DNA of 64,000 nucleotides, from the NCBI RefSeq assembly GCF_002025205.1, contig NZ_CP019947.1, positions 317,501 through 381,500 of the forward strand, given 5' to 3'. The notes under the pieces were generated by a model, which saw nothing but the letters and a program-made list of their open reading frames with translations, was not told where the DNA came from and ran no database searches. The position numbers were made by a program, and so were the translations under genes. Every line of letters starts with the position of its first letter. The first letter of the stretch is position 1. The stretch comes from Pseudomonas sp. CC6-YY-74 (lineage in GTDB: Bacteria > Pseudomonadota > Gammaproteobacteria > Pseudomonadales > Pseudomonadaceae). This document shows positions 1-9,400 of the stretch, one piece after another.

Positions 1-1
1 C

Positions 2-625
2 AGCAATCAGGCCGGTTACGCAGTATTGCGCGCCTCGCAGGATGGCGTGATTGCCCGGCGCATGGTCGAGGTCGGTCAGGTGGTGGCAGCGGGGCAGTCC
101 GTGTTCACTCTGGCTGCCGATGGCGAGCGTGAGGTCTCGATCAACCTGCCCGAGCAAGCCTACGAGCGTTTCAAGGTCGACCAGCCAGTGGCGGTCGAAC
201 TCTGGTCGCAGCCGGATCAGCGCTTCCCCGGGCGGATTCGCGAGATATCCCCGGCGGCCGACGCGCAGTCGCGCACCTTTGCCGCACGCGTGGCCTTCAG
301 CGCAGGCAAGGTGCCGGCCGAGCTGGGCCAAAGTGCCCGGGTATTCATCTCCCATAACGGCGAAGTGCCGCTGTCGGTGCCGCTGTCGGCGCTGACTGCG
401 GAGAAAGGCCAGCCCTACGTCTGGCTGGTCGACCCCAAGGACTCCACGCTCAAGCGCACGTATGTGCGCATCGGCGCTTATGCCGAGAACAGTGTGCCGG
501 TGCTGGAAGGCCTGCAGGCGCAAGACTGGGTGGTCGCCGCCGGGGTGCAGGTGCTGCGCGAAGGCCAGCAGGTGCGTGCGGTCGACCGCGATAACCGCAC
601 GGTCAAGCTGGCAGCCAAGGAGTAG
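2..625 (+). CDS. RND efflux periplasmic adaptor (membrane fusion) subunit, 5' truncated by window edge
   Basis: This is the C-terminal part of an HlyD/AcrA-type membrane fusion protein, which links an inner-membrane RND pump to an outer-membrane channel. The frame is already open at base 2. It begins inside the lipoyl/hairpin region (SNQAGYAVLRASQDGVI, then GQVVAAGQSVFTLA), followed by the beta-barrel part (SINLPEQAYERF, PGRIREISPAADAQSRTF) and a membrane-proximal end (VPLSALTAEKGQPYVWLVD). The stop lies 5 bases before the pump gene, so both are one operon. The lipobox or signal peptide and the coiled-coil hairpin are outside the window. The family is clear; the substrate cannot be told from this fragment. 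Confidence 0.93.
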   Translation, partial: SNQAGYAVLRASQDGVIARRMVEVGQVVAAGQSVFTLAADGEREVSINLPEQAYERFKVDQPVAVELWSQPDQRFPGRIREISPAADAQSRTFAARVAFSAGKVPAELGQSARVFISHNGEVPLSVPLSALTAEKGQPYVWLVDPKDSTLKRTYVRIGAYAENSVPVLEGLQAQDWVVAAGVQVLREGQQVRAVDRDNRTVKLAAKE

Positions 626-630
626 CCTCG

Positions 631-3600
631 ATGGATTTCAACCTGTCCGCCTGGGCGCTGCGCAATCGTCAGATCGTGCTCTACATCATGTTGTTGCTGG
701 CGGTGGTCGGCGGTATTTCCTATACCAAGCTGGGCCAGAGCGAAGACCCGCCGTTCACCTTCAAGGCCATGGTGGTGCGCACCAATTGGCCGGGGGCCAG
801 CGCCGAGGAAGTCGCCAGCCAAGTCACCGAGCGCATCGAAAAAAAGCTGATGGAGACCGGCGAGTACGACAAGATCGTGTCCTTCTCGCGACCTGGCGAG
901 TCCCAGGTAACCTTCATCGCGCGCGACTCGATGCATTCCGAGGAGATTCCCGACCTCTGGTACCAGGTGCGCAAGAAGGTCGGCGATATTCGCCACACCT
1001 TGCCCCCAGGTATTCAGGGGCCGTTCTTCAACGACGAGTTCGGCACCACCTTCGGCAATATCTATGCACTGACCGGCGCAGGTTTCGACTACGCGGTGCT
1101 CAAGGACTATGCCGACCGCATTCAGTTGCAGCTGCAACGGGTCAAGGATGTTGGCAAGGTCGATCTGGTCGGTCTGCAGGACGAGAAGATCTGGATCGAG
1201 TTGTCCAACACCAAGCTGGCCACCCTCGGCCTGCCGTTGGGCGTGGTCCAGCAGGCACTGGAAGAACAGAACGCGGTGGCGGCGGCCGGCTTCTTCGAAA
1301 CCGTCTCGGACCGTGTGCAACTGCGGGTGACCGGGCGCTTCGAGTCGGTCGAGGACATCCGCAACTTCCCGATCCGGGTGGCCGAGCGGACCTTCCGCAT
1401 CGGCGATGTAGCCGAGGTCAAACGCGGCTTCAACGACCCACCGGCGCCGCGCATGCGCTTCATGGGTGAAGACGCCATCGGCCTGGCCGTATCGATGAAG
1501 GCCGGCGGCGACATCCTGGTGCTGGGCAAGGCCCTGGAAATCGACTTCGCCCGCCTGCAGGAAACCCTGCCGGCCGGCATGCAGCTGCGCAAGGTCTCGG
1601 ATCAACCGGCGGCGGTGAAGACCGGCGTCGGCGAGTTCATCCGTGTGCTCACCGAGGCGGTGATCATCGTCCTGCTGGTGAGCTTTTTCTCCCTCGGTCT
1701 GCGCACCGGCCTGGTGGTGGCGCTGTCGATTCCGCTGGTGCTGGCGATGACCTTCGCCGCCATGTACTACCTGGGGATCGGCCTGCACAAGATCTCCCTC
1801 GGCGCGCTGGTGTTGGCGCTGGGGCTGATGGTCGACGACGCGATCATTGCCGTGGAGATGATGGCGATCAAGATGGAGCAGGGCTACGACCGCATCAAGG
1901 CGGCCAGCTATGCCTGGACCAGCACCGCCTTTCCGATGCTCACTGGGACCCTGATCACCGCCGCCGGCTTTCTGCCGATCGCCATCGCGCAGTCCGGCAC
2001 CGGCGAATACACCCGTTCGATCTTCCAGGTGGTGACCATCGCCCTGCTGGTGTCATGGATCGCCGCCGTGGTCTTCGTGCCCTACCTGGGCGCCAAGCTG
2101 CTGCCGGACCTGGCCAAGCTGCATGCGGCCAAGCATGGCAGCAGCGCCGAGGGGCATGATCCCTACGCCACACCGTTCTATCAGCGCGTGCGGCGTACCG
2201 TGCAATGGTGCGTGCGGCGGCGCAAGACGGTGATCCTGCTGACCCTCGCGCTGTTCGTCGCCTCGATAGTGCTGTTCCGTTTCGTGCCGCAGCAGTTCTT
2301 TCCCGCTTCCGGGCGTCTGGAGCTGATGGTCGACCTCAAACTGGGCGAAGGCGCCTCCTTGAGCGCCACTGCAGAGCAGGTCAAACATCTCGAGCAGCTG
2401 CTCGATGGCCACGAGGGCATCGACAATTATGTCGCCTATGTCGGCACTGGCTCGCCGCGCTTCTACCTGCCGCTCGACCAGCAACTGCCGGCGGCCAGTT
2501 TTGCCCAGTTCGTGGTGTTGGCGAAAAGTATCGAGGAGCGCGAAAAAATCCGCAGCTGGCTGATCGCCACCCTGAATGACGAATTCCCAGCCCTGCGTAC
2601 GCGCGTTTCGCGCCTGGAGAACGGCCCGCCGGTCGGCTACCCGGTGCAGCTGCGCGTCTCCGGCGAGCATATCGACGAGGTTCGCGCGCTGGCCCGCGAG
2701 GTGGCGGACAAGGTGCGCGACAACCCGCATGTGGCCAACGTGCACCTGGACTGGCAAGAGCCGAGCAAGGTGGTGCGCCTGAATATCGACCAGGAGCGCG
2801 CGCGTGCCCTGGGCATCAGTACCGCCGATCTGTCGCGCTTTCTGCGCAGCTCGCTGACCGGCTCGTCGGTGAGTCAGTACCGCGAAGGCAACGAACTGAT
2901 CGAAATTCTGCTGCGCGGCACCCTCAGCGAGCGCCAGCAGCTCGGTCTATTGCCGAGCCTGGCGATACCCACTGACAGCGGTACCAGCGTGCCCTTGGCG
3001 CAGATCGCCATCCTCGAATACGGTTTCGAGGAAGGGGTGATCTGGCATCGCAATCGTTTGCCGACCGTCACCGTGCGCGCCGACATCTACGGCGACGAAC
3101 AAGCGGCCAGTCTGGTCAAACAGATCCTGCCGACCCTGGAACCGATCCGCGCGGCGCTGCCCGATGGCTACCTGCTGGACGTCGGCGGTACGGTCGAGGA
3201 CTCGGCGCGCGGGCAGCAGTCGGTGAATGCCGGGGTGCCGCTATTTATCGTGGTGGTGCTGACCCTGCTGATGCTGCAGCTGAAAAGCTTCTCGCGCTCG
3301 GCGATGGTGTTCCTCACCGCGCCGCTGGGCCTGATCGGCGTGACCCTGTTCCTGCTGATTTTCCGCCAGCCGTTCGGCTTCGTCGCCATGCTTGGCACCA
3401 TCGCCCTGTCCGGCATGATCATGCGTAATTCGGTGATCCTGGTCGATCAGATCGAGCAGGACAGAAGCGCCGGCATGGACACTTGGAACGCCATTATCGA
3501 AGCCACGGTGCGCCGTTTCCGGCCCATCGTGCTGACCGCCCTGGCGGCGGTGCTGGCGATGATCCCGCTGTCGCGCAGCGTGTTCTTCGGGCCGATGGCG

Positions 3601-3711
3601 GTGGCCATCATGGGCGGCCTGGTCGTCGCCACGGCGCTGACCCTGCTGTTCCTGCCGGCACTCTACGCCGCCTGGTTCCGGGTCAAGCAAGAGCCTGACC
3701 CGGCGATTTAA
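631..3711 (+). CDS. RND efflux transporter permease (AcrB/TriC-like)
   Basis: This 1026-residue inner-membrane proton/drug antiporter has the length and layout of the AcrB/HAE-1 family. It has a first TM segment near residues 12-30, a large periplasmic domain with GTTFGNIYALTG, a TM block with LGALVLALGLMVDDAI (the TM4 region that carries the proton-relay aspartates), a second periplasmic domain and a C-terminal TM block (APLGLIGVTLFLL, GTIALSGMIMRNSVIL). The opening residues (FNLSAWALRNRQIVL, then LGQSEDPPFTFKAMVVRT) resemble the P. aeruginosa TriC pump as I remember it, so triclosan or other hydrophobic biocides are possible substrates. That is inference. It follows the adaptor gene directly and is closed by a strong terminator. 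Confidence 0.93.
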   Translation: MDFNLSAWALRNRQIVLYIMLLLAVVGGISYTKLGQSEDPPFTFKAMVVRTNWPGASAEEVASQVTERIEKKLMETGEYDKIVSFSRPGESQVTFIARDSMHSEEIPDLWYQVRKKVGDIRHTLPPGIQGPFFNDEFGTTFGNIYALTGAGFDYAVLKDYADRIQLQLQRVKDVGKVDLVGLQDEKIWIELSNTKLATLGLPLGVVQQALEEQNAVAAAGFFETVSDRVQLRVTGRFESVEDIRNFPIRVAERTFRIGDVAEVKRGFNDPPAPRMRFMGEDAIGLAVSMKAGGDILVLGKALEIDFARLQETLPAGMQLRKVSDQPAAVKTGVGEFIRVLTEAVIIVLLVSFFSLGLRTGLVVALSIPLVLAMTFAAMYYLGIGLHKISLGALVLALGLMVDDAIIAVEMMAIKMEQGYDRIKAASYAWTSTAFPMLTGTLITAAGFLPIAIAQSGTGEYTRSIFQVVTIALLVSWIAAVVFVPYLGAKLLPDLAKLHAAKHGSSAEGHDPYATPFYQRVRRTVQWCVRRRKTVILLTLALFVASIVLFRFVPQQFFPASGRLELMVDLKLGEGASLSATAEQVKHLEQLLDGHEGIDNYVAYVGTGSPRFYLPLDQQLPAASFAQFVVLAKSIEEREKIRSWLIATLNDEFPALRTRVSRLENGPPVGYPVQLRVSGEHIDEVRALAREVADKVRDNPHVANVHLDWQEPSKVVRLNIDQERARALGISTADLSRFLRSSLTGSSVSQYREGNELIEILLRGTLSERQQLGLLPSLAIPTDSGTSVPLAQIAILEYGFEEGVIWHRNRLPTVTVRADIYGDEQAASLVKQILPTLEPIRAALPDGYLLDVGGTVEDSARGQQSVNAGVPLFIVVVLTLLMLQLKSFSRSAMVFLTAPLGLIGVTLFLLIFRQPFGFVAMLGTIALSGMIMRNSVILVDQIEQDRSAGMDTWNAIIEATVRRFRPIVLTALAAVLAMIPLSRSVFFGPMAVAIMGGLVVATALTLLFLPALYAAWFRVKQEPDPAI

Positions 3712-3731
3712 TTAGCCCGCTAGCCGAACAG

Positions 3732-3766
3732 CGCCGTTCACTTGGCTCAAGTGAACGGCGTTTTTT
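3732..3766 (+). terminator. Rho-independent terminator of the RND operon
   Basis: A perfect 13-bp inverted repeat (CGCCGTTCACTTG / CAAGTGAACGGCG) with a 3-base loop is followed by TTTTTT. It starts 21 bases after the pump stop codon. Confidence 0.93.
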
Positions 3767-4182
3767 GTCGCGCCTATGTGGGTCTGCAGGCCCTGCGAGA
3801 TTGTCGGGTGGATGACGCTTAATCCATCCGCCAGTAGCGATGCTGGCTGAAAAAGGCGGCGTCGACCCTCCCCAGTTCTGGTCGCCGGATAAGCTGCCGA
3901 ACGTGGCGCCATCCGCAACGCATCCGTGGATTGTGCTGGCGCTCAGCCGGGCTACAAATCCCGCTGTTGGTCCCATTCTGCGCGGCGCCGAACTGATTTT
4001 GGCGGGCGCTGTCCGCCCACAGGCCGGACTCAAGCTGTTACCGTTGTGGCAGGCAGTTGCCGGCAGGCGTGGTTTTTTGCGCGTGAATCCGTTGCGTTGC
4101 AGGCCTGATTCCTGCGCTGGTTTGTCTTCTGCTGCTCATTGCATGGGTTGCACTAAATTCCATGAATTCAGGGAGACCTCGC
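3767..4182. other. Intergenic region before the GH13 gene; one short hairpin repeat
   Basis: I see no convincing gene in these roughly 415 bases. A hairpin at about 3804-3832 (GGGTGGAT / ATCCATCC around GACGCTTA) looks like the short GGTGGAT-type intergenic palindromes common in Pseudomonas. The frames open here have no family signature. Confidence 0.5.
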
Positions 4183-5625
4183 ATGTCATTGAAAAATACC
4201 GTCCACTTGATCGCCTATCCCAACCGCATCGGTTCGGACCTGGCTGACCTGGCCAATTTCGTCGAACACAAGCTCGGTCGCGCGGTGGGCGGGGTGCATG
4301 TTCTGCCACCCTTTCCGTCGAATGCCGACAGCGGTTTCTCGCCGCTGACGCACAAGCGCATCGACCCGGCTCTCGGCGATTGGGCAGACATCGAGCGCCT
4401 GACCGCGCACTACGATGTCTGTCTGGATCTGGTACTCAATCACCTGGCCGATGACTCGCCGGAGTTCCAGGACTACCTGCAAAAGGGCGATGACTCGGAG
4501 TGGGCCGAGATGTTCGTCGATGTCGACAGCCTGGGCGAGATCGGCTCGGACGATCTGGCGAAGATCCACATCCGCAAGGAAAAGGAACCGTTCCGCGAAA
4601 TCACCTTTGCCGACGGCAGCAGCGGGCGGGTCTGGTGCACCTTCACCGAGCGTCAGATCGACCTCAACTACGACTCGCCGGTGACCTACCAGATGATGGC
4701 CGACACCATCACCTTTCTCGGCGAGCGCGGGGTGAAACTGTTGCGTCTGGATGCCTTCGGCTACACCACCAAGAAGATCGGCACCAGCTGCTTTCTGGTC
4801 GAGCCGCAGGTGTGGCAGATCCTCGACTGGTTCAAGAACACGGCGGCGACCAGCGGCATAGAGATACTGCCCGAGGTGCATGACCACCCGAGTTGGCAGT
4901 ACGCCATCTCGGCGCGCGGCATGTGGTCCTATGCCTTCGCGCTGCCGCCCCTGCTGCTGTATACGCTGCTCGACGGCAACAGCCAGTACCTCAAGTCCTG
5001 GCTGCGCATGTGTCCGCACAACCAGATCACCGTGCTCGATACCCACGATGGCATCTGCATTCCGGATGTGGAGGAAATCCTGCCGCGTGAGCATATCGAG
5101 GCACTGATCCAGAACGTCTCGGAACGCAGCGCCGACCCCATCCTGCGCCGTTCGGCCGCCAACGTGCACAGCGTCGGCGCGATCTACCAGCTCACCTGTA
5201 CCTTCTTCGATGCCCTGCAGGGCAACGAGGACGCCTACATCGCCGCCCGGGCGATCCAGTTCTTTACCCCCGGCATTCCTCAGGTCTACTACGTCGGCCT
5301 GCTGGCCGGCCACAACGACACCGAGCTGTTGGAGGAAACGGGCGAGGCGCGGGAAATCAACCGCCACTACTATTCGCTGGACGAGGCCGAGCAGGCCTTG
5401 CAGGCCCCAGTGGTGCAGCGTCTGCTCAGCCTGATGGAGCTGCGCTCGACCCACCCGGCCTTCGCCGGCGAGTTCGAACTGCACCAGTCGAACATGTCGA
5501 GCGTCTCCATGGGCTGGCGCGCCGGCGCGCATTGGTGCCACCTGTTCGTCGACCTGAATTTCCGCACCGCAACGGTGACCAGCTCCGGGGCCGAGGGGGA
5601 AGAGGAAACGTCCTGCCGGTGTTGA
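4183..5625 (+). CDS. GH13 subfamily 18 glycoside phosphorylase (sucrose / glucosylglycerol phosphorylase-like)
   Basis: This 480-residue cytoplasmic enzyme phosphorolyses an alpha-glucoside to glucose 1-phosphate. The family signature is clear: opening VHLIAYPNRIG, nucleophile Asp190 in LLRLDAFGY, acid/base Glu231 in ILPEVHD and transition-state Asp289 in VLDTHDG. These match Asp192, Glu232 and Asp290 of bifidobacterial sucrose phosphorylase. The downstream part FTPGIPQVYYVGLLAG...INRHYYS is also typical. The start at 4183 is chosen because GGGAGA lies just upstream; an ATG at 4162 has no ribosome site. Sucrose, glucosylglycerol and glucosylglycerate phosphorylases share this fold and motifs, so the acceptor is unsettled. 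A glucosylglycerol-phosphate phosphatase at 33.4-34.7 kb favours glucosylglycerol (inference). Confidence 0.88.
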   Translation: MSLKNTVHLIAYPNRIGSDLADLANFVEHKLGRAVGGVHVLPPFPSNADSGFSPLTHKRIDPALGDWADIERLTAHYDVCLDLVLNHLADDSPEFQDYLQKGDDSEWAEMFVDVDSLGEIGSDDLAKIHIRKEKEPFREITFADGSSGRVWCTFTERQIDLNYDSPVTYQMMADTITFLGERGVKLLRLDAFGYTTKKIGTSCFLVEPQVWQILDWFKNTAATSGIEILPEVHDHPSWQYAISARGMWSYAFALPPLLLYTLLDGNSQYLKSWLRMCPHNQITVLDTHDGICIPDVEEILPREHIEALIQNVSERSADPILRRSAANVHSVGAIYQLTCTFFDALQGNEDAYIAARAIQFFTPGIPQVYYVGLLAGHNDTELLEETGEAREINRHYYSLDEAEQALQAPVVQRLLSLMELRSTHPAFAGEFELHQSNMSSVSMGWRAGAHWCHLFVDLNFRTATVTSSGAEGEEETSCRC

Positions 5626-5701
5626 GCCTGCGGTTCCGGGCGGCGCGGTAAGCCGCCCGGTAGTCGGGGCCAGCAGGCCCTGCCCGTTGAAATTAGCTGC
5701 A

Positions 5702-5733
5702 TAAAAAAGCCAGACCCCAGGTCTGGCTTTTTT
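5702..5733. terminator. Bidirectional intrinsic terminator
   Basis: A 9-bp stem AGCCAGACC / GGTCTGGCT with a 3-base loop has an A-run on its left and a T-run on its right. It can therefore end transcription of both the GH13 gene from the left and the DUF4197 gene from the right, which converge here. Confidence 0.92.
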
Positions 5734-5745
5734 ACATCTGCCTTC

Positions 5746-6423
5746 CTACAACGCCCCGAAGACCTTCTTGGCCAAACTGGTCGCCGCAGCCGCCGGATTC
5801 TGGCGGATGCTGGCTTCCTGCTTGGCGATCATTTCGAACAGGCCGTCCAGCGCCTGTTCGGTGACGTAGTTTTCGATAGAGGCGCTCTTCGCGTCGACCA
5901 CGCCGAAGCTCGCGGCCTGGCCGGCGAAGGCGTTGTATTGCTGGGCCAGGCCGACCTGGTCGGTGGCCTGCTTGACGATCGGCAGGAAGCGCGCGCGGAT
6001 CTGCTCGCGGCTGCTCTTGTTCAGGTATTGGGTGGCGGAATCCTGCGGGCCGGCGAGGATGCCCTTGGCGTCCTGCACGGTCATCTTCTGCACTGCACTC
6101 ACCAGCAAGGCCTGGGCCTGCGGTACGGCGGCTTCGGCGGCCTGGTTCATGCTGGCCTCCAGCTGCGTCACCTGGGCGCCCATGCCCATCATCTTCATGG
6201 TTTTCGCCGCCTTGCCGAGGTTGCCCGGCAGTTCGATGCGCACCTGCGGGTTATTGCTGAAACCGCCCGGGGCGCCCAGTTGCTTGACCGCCACCTGCGC
6301 GCCCTGAATCAAGGCGTCCTTGAGTCCACCGCTGGCGTCCTGTTGGGACAGGTCGGCGAGCGACAGGGCAAAAGCGCTGGCAGACAGGGCCAGGCCGGCA
6401 ACGAGTGCAGAGATGCGAAACAT
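5746..6423 (-). CDS. DUF4197 family periplasmic protein
   Basis: This 225-residue protein has a cleavable signal peptide (MFRISALVAGLALSASAFA) and then the helical DUF4197 pattern: LKDALIQGAQVAVKQLG, NNPQVRIELPGNL, DAKGILAGPQDSATQYL, and a C-terminal stretch with the typical VTEQALDGLFEMIAKQE. The function of the family is unknown; the proteins are small, helical and exported. AAGGAT precedes the ATG at good spacing. The gene is monocistronic, ends at the bidirectional terminator and has ordinary codon use for the window. Confidence 0.88.
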   Translation of the reverse strand: MFRISALVAGLALSASAFALSLADLSQQDASGGLKDALIQGAQVAVKQLGAPGGFSNNPQVRIELPGNLGKAAKTMKMMGMGAQVTQLEASMNQAAEAAVPQAQALLVSAVQKMTVQDAKGILAGPQDSATQYLNKSSREQIRARFLPIVKQATDQVGLAQQYNAFAGQAASFGVVDAKSASIENYVTEQALDGLFEMIAKQEASIRQNPAAAATSLAKKVFGAL

Positions 6424-6499
6424 GGGGCGATCCTTCTTGCGCTGAGGTATCTAGCGAGGGTAGCGGAGCGGGGCGCTGGTGCAAGCCCTGGGACTATCT

Positions 6500-7450
6500 T
6501 TATGCCCGCCCGGCGTCGGCGGCGACGCATTCACGCAGCCAGTCGATGAAGACCTGCAGCCGGCTCGGCATGGGCTCATGGGCTGGGTGCACCAGCTGGT
6601 ATTGACAGCGACTGGTCAGCGCGAAGCCGCCGAATGGCAGGATGAGCTCGCCTCGTTCAAGCCGTTGCTGCACCAGCTGATAGCGGCCGATGGCGATCCC
6701 CGCGTGATTGATCGCCGCCAGCACGCAGAGGTCGGAACGGTCGAAGGTGAGACTGCGCTGGGGCAGCGTGGCCTCAATCCCGAAGTGCCTGGCCCACAGT
6801 TGCCACTCGGCATCATAGGCGGCGTTGTCCCAGGCCAGGGAGTCATGCAGCAGGGTGCACTGTTGCAGGTTGTCCGGGTTATCCAGCAAGCCATGGCGCT
6901 GGGCATACGCGGGGCTGCACACCGGGGCGATCTGTTCGTCCATCAGTTGGCTGGCGATCAGGCCGGGAAACGCATCGCTGGTGAAATACAGCGCCAAGTC
7001 GATGTTCTGGGTGCGGAAGTCGACCATGTCGTTGCCCACCCGGATATCCAGGGCAACCGAGGGGTAACGGGCGGTAAAGTCGGCCAGCCTCGGCACCAGC
7101 CAGCATTCGGCGAGCGAGGGGCGGACATAGATCGCCAGCGGCCCGGCGATTTCGGCACCTGGGGCCTGCTGCAAGGCTTCGAGCAACTCGCCCACGGCAC
7201 CTTGCAGGATGTTGAAGATGCGCTCGCCATCCGCGGTTAGGCGAATCTGCCGGGTCAGGCGCTGAAACAGTTTCAACCCCAGTCCGCGTTCCAGGCGGCC
7301 GATACGATGGCTGACGGCGCTCGGCGTCAGGCATAGCTCGTCTGCCGCGCGGGCAAAGCTCAGATGGCGCGCCGCCGCAAGGAAGGTATGCAGGTTGGCG
7401 AACTGGCTACTGTTGAGCCCGGCGCCAAGCCGAGGGGGAAGATTGAGCAT
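6500..7450 (-). CDS. dsdC: LysR-family activator of D-serine catabolism (DsdC-like)
   Basis: This 316-residue LysR regulator has an N-terminal winged helix-turn-helix (residues about 19-75: LSFARAADELCLTPSAVSHRIGRLE) and a substrate-binding domain. Segments such as IYVRPSLAECWLVPRLADFT, the IDLALYF motif and MDEQIAPVCSPAYAQRHGL line up with E. coli DsdC as I remember it. The gene lies downstream of dsdA on the same strand, which supports the assignment. In E. coli DsdC activates dsdXA with D-serine. Here dsdC and dsdA are separated by about 390 bases of repeats, so each probably has its own promoter. No dsdX permease gene is next to it. Confidence 0.85.
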   Translation of the reverse strand: MLNLPPRLGAGLNSSQFANLHTFLAAARHLSFARAADELCLTPSAVSHRIGRLERGLGLKLFQRLTRQIRLTADGERIFNILQGAVGELLEALQQAPGAEIAGPLAIYVRPSLAECWLVPRLADFTARYPSVALDIRVGNDMVDFRTQNIDLALYFTSDAFPGLIASQLMDEQIAPVCSPAYAQRHGLLDNPDNLQQCTLLHDSLAWDNAAYDAEWQLWARHFGIEATLPQRSLTFDRSDLCVLAAINHAGIAIGRYQLVQQRLERGELILPFGGFALTSRCQYQLVHPAHEPMPSRLQVFIDWLRECVAADAGRA

Positions 7451-7464
7451 GAGGTCATTCTAGC

Positions 7465-7826
7465 AATGAGCGGTTGTGAAAAAACGCTCGCGTACTGCGA
7501 CCACTGCAAACACCGGCAGTCCGTCGGGGTAGTCGCGCGACTCGGGCGGCGATCCGTTCGGAGCGCAGCGACAACCCGCCAGGATTTGCGCCGCGCCGCC
7601 GAACCATCGGTGCACTGCCTGCGGCGAGTGGCACCCTACAGATTGCGGATTGTTCCGAGTTCTGCGGTTTGTTCGTAGGGCGGTTTCGGAGCGTAGCGAC
7701 AACCCGCCAAGATTTGCGCCGCGCCGCCGAACCATCGGTGCACTGCTTGCGGCGAGTGGCAGCCTACAGATCACCAAAAACGCCCACTGCGGCGTTGCGC
7801 TCGCTATTTTCCTAACCATCGAGCGC
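7465..7826. repeat. Composite repeat: R2 element split by two R1 repeats (dsdC-dsdA spacer)
   Basis: The spacer is almost wholly repetitive. The left part of an R2 element (GAGCGGTTGTGAAAAAACG, from 7465) is followed by an R1 copy (about 7545-7639), a 36-base linker (AGATTGCGGATTGTTCC...) and a second R1 copy (7676-7767, GTAGGGCGG...GCCTAC). It ends with the right part of an R2 element (ACGCCCACTGCGGCGTTGCG...CTATTTTCC). No gene is visible here. Confidence 0.75.
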
Positions 7827-7837
7827 ATGCGCCGGGC

Positions 7838-9196
7838 TCATGCCTGTTCAGCTTGCAACAGGTGGCGGCCCTTGGCCAGATAGTCGGCCATTTCCGCCGC
7901 AGGCACCATGCTGCCGCCGGTGGCCCAGACCAGATGAGTCGCCTGGGCCATCCGCGCCGGGGTCAGGTGCATGCGCGCGCGATAGCCTTGCTCCTCGCTG
8001 AGCACGCGGGCCATACCCGGTACGCCGGCCAGCGCCGAGGGTTCGAGGCGCAGGCCTTCGCTGCTTTCCAGCAGCGCCAGCAGGCGATACAACTCTTCAT
8101 CGCTGACCGTGTAATAACCATCGATCGAACGCTGCATGGCGCGGCCGACGAAACCGGACGGGCGGCCGACCGCCAGGCCATCGGCGGCGGTGAGGTTGTC
8201 GATGCCGAAGTCCTGCACCGAGACTTCATCGTGGCGACCGGTATGCACCCCGATCAGCATGCAGGGTGAGTGAGTGGGCTCGGCAAACAGGCAATGCACC
8301 GTATCGCCAAACGCCAACTTGAGGCCGAAGGCCACTCCGCCTGGGCCACCGCCGACGCCACAGGGCAGGTAGACGAACAGCGGGTGTTCGGCATCGACGC
8401 TGACCGCCGCGGCGGCCAATTGTTGCTTCAGACGTTCTGCGGCGACGGCATAGCCGAGAAACAGGCTGGTCGAACTTTCATCATCGACGAAGTGGCAACT
8501 GGGGTCGGCATCCGCCTGTTTGCGCCCCTCGGCCACCGCGACGCTGTAGTCGCAGGCGTACTCGACCACAGTCACGCCATGGCTGCGCAGCTTGTCCTTC
8601 TTCCACTGCCGCGCATCGGCCGACATGTGCACCGTGGCCTGGAAGCCCAGGCGGGCGCTGATGATGCCGATCGACAGGCCGAGATTGCCGGTCGAGCCGA
8701 CGGCAATCTTGTAGCGGCCGAAGAAGGCCCGGGCCGCGTCGCTGTCGAGCAGGGCGTAGTCGTCGGTTATTTGCAGCAAGCCTGCGGCCAGCGCCAGCTC
8801 CTCGGCATGCTTGAGTACCTCATAGATGCCGCCGCGCGCCTTGATCGAGCCGGAGATGGGCAGGTGGCTGTCCTGCTTGAGCCACAGCGCACCGCCGCCG
8901 TTGAGTCCATAGCGTTCACCCAGCAGGGCCTGCAGGTGCGGCACCGCGCGGATACTCGACTCGATGATTCCGCCACTGCCTGCGGTCTCCGGGAATGCGC
9001 GGGCGATGTAGGGGGCGAAGCGCAGCAGGCGCGCGCTGGCGTCGTCGACGTCGGCCTGGGTCAGCCCGACATCCTGCAAGGCCTCGGCCGCGCAGGCGAT
9101 TCGCGGATTGAACCAGCTGGTCTCCTGCAGCGCGATCAACTGGTTGAGCAGCGGGTATTCGTCGCACCAGGTGGTGAGGGGTTTGCCAAGCAGCAT
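7838..9196 (-). CDS. dsdA: D-serine dehydratase (D-serine ammonia-lyase)
   Basis: This PLP enzyme (452 residues) converts D-serine to pyruvate and ammonia through 2-aminoacrylate. The PLP lysine is Lys119 in [13 protein letters not shown]. The cofactor-phosphate loop [12 protein letters not shown] and the downstream [16 protein letters not shown] and [13 protein letters not shown] blocks are characteristic of DsdA. The length agrees with the E. coli enzyme. AAGGAA lies before the ATG. The neighbours are dsdC downstream and a RidA-type deaminase gene upstream on the same strand, which fits detoxification of D-serine and of its reactive enamine product. Confidence 0.96.
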   Translation of the reverse strand: MLLGKPLTTWCDEYPLLNQLIALQETSWFNPRIACAAEALQDVGLTQADVDDASARLLRFAPYIARAFPETAGSGGIIESSIRAVPHLQALLGERYGLNGGGALWLKQDSHLPISGSIKARGGIYEVLKHAEELALAAGLLQITDDYALLDSDAARAFFGRYKIAVGSTGNLGLSIGIISARLGFQATVHMSADARQWKKDKLRSHGVTVVEYACDYSVAVAEGRKQADADPSCHFVDDESSTSLFLGYAVAAERLKQQLAAAAVSVDAEHPLFVYLPCGVGGGPGGVAFGLKLAFGDTVHCLFAEPTHSPCMLIGVHTGRHDEVSVQDFGIDNLTAADGLAVGRPSGFVGRAMQRSIDGYYTVSDEELYRLLALLESSEGLRLEPSALAGVPGMARVLSEEQGYRARMHLTPARMAQATHLVWATGGSMVPAAEMADYLAKGRHLLQAEQA

Positions 9197-9400
9197 GGGT
9201 AGGTTCCTTGAGTCGGTGTGCCCTAGCGGATGTTCTGCTGCGTCTGGAGCAGAGCAACAGGCCGCGTAACGCTGCTATTAGGCGGCGCAACGCAGCTGCT
9301 GACAAAGGATGCTTGTGCAACGGATAGATGACGCAGGATCGTCTGTGCCCAGCAATAGCGCCCTAGGCTCCGCCCAATTACCTCAAGCAATCCGCGCTGC

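Noticed and set aside
3840..4247. Possible 135-codon gene before the GH13 gene
   Set aside because: No family features, no ribosome site, and it overlaps the GH13 start in another frame.
7465..7826. CRISPR-like or satellite array in the dsdC-dsdA spacer
   Set aside because: Only two R1 copies with inverted ends and no regular short spacers, so it is a dispersed repeat composite and not CRISPR.
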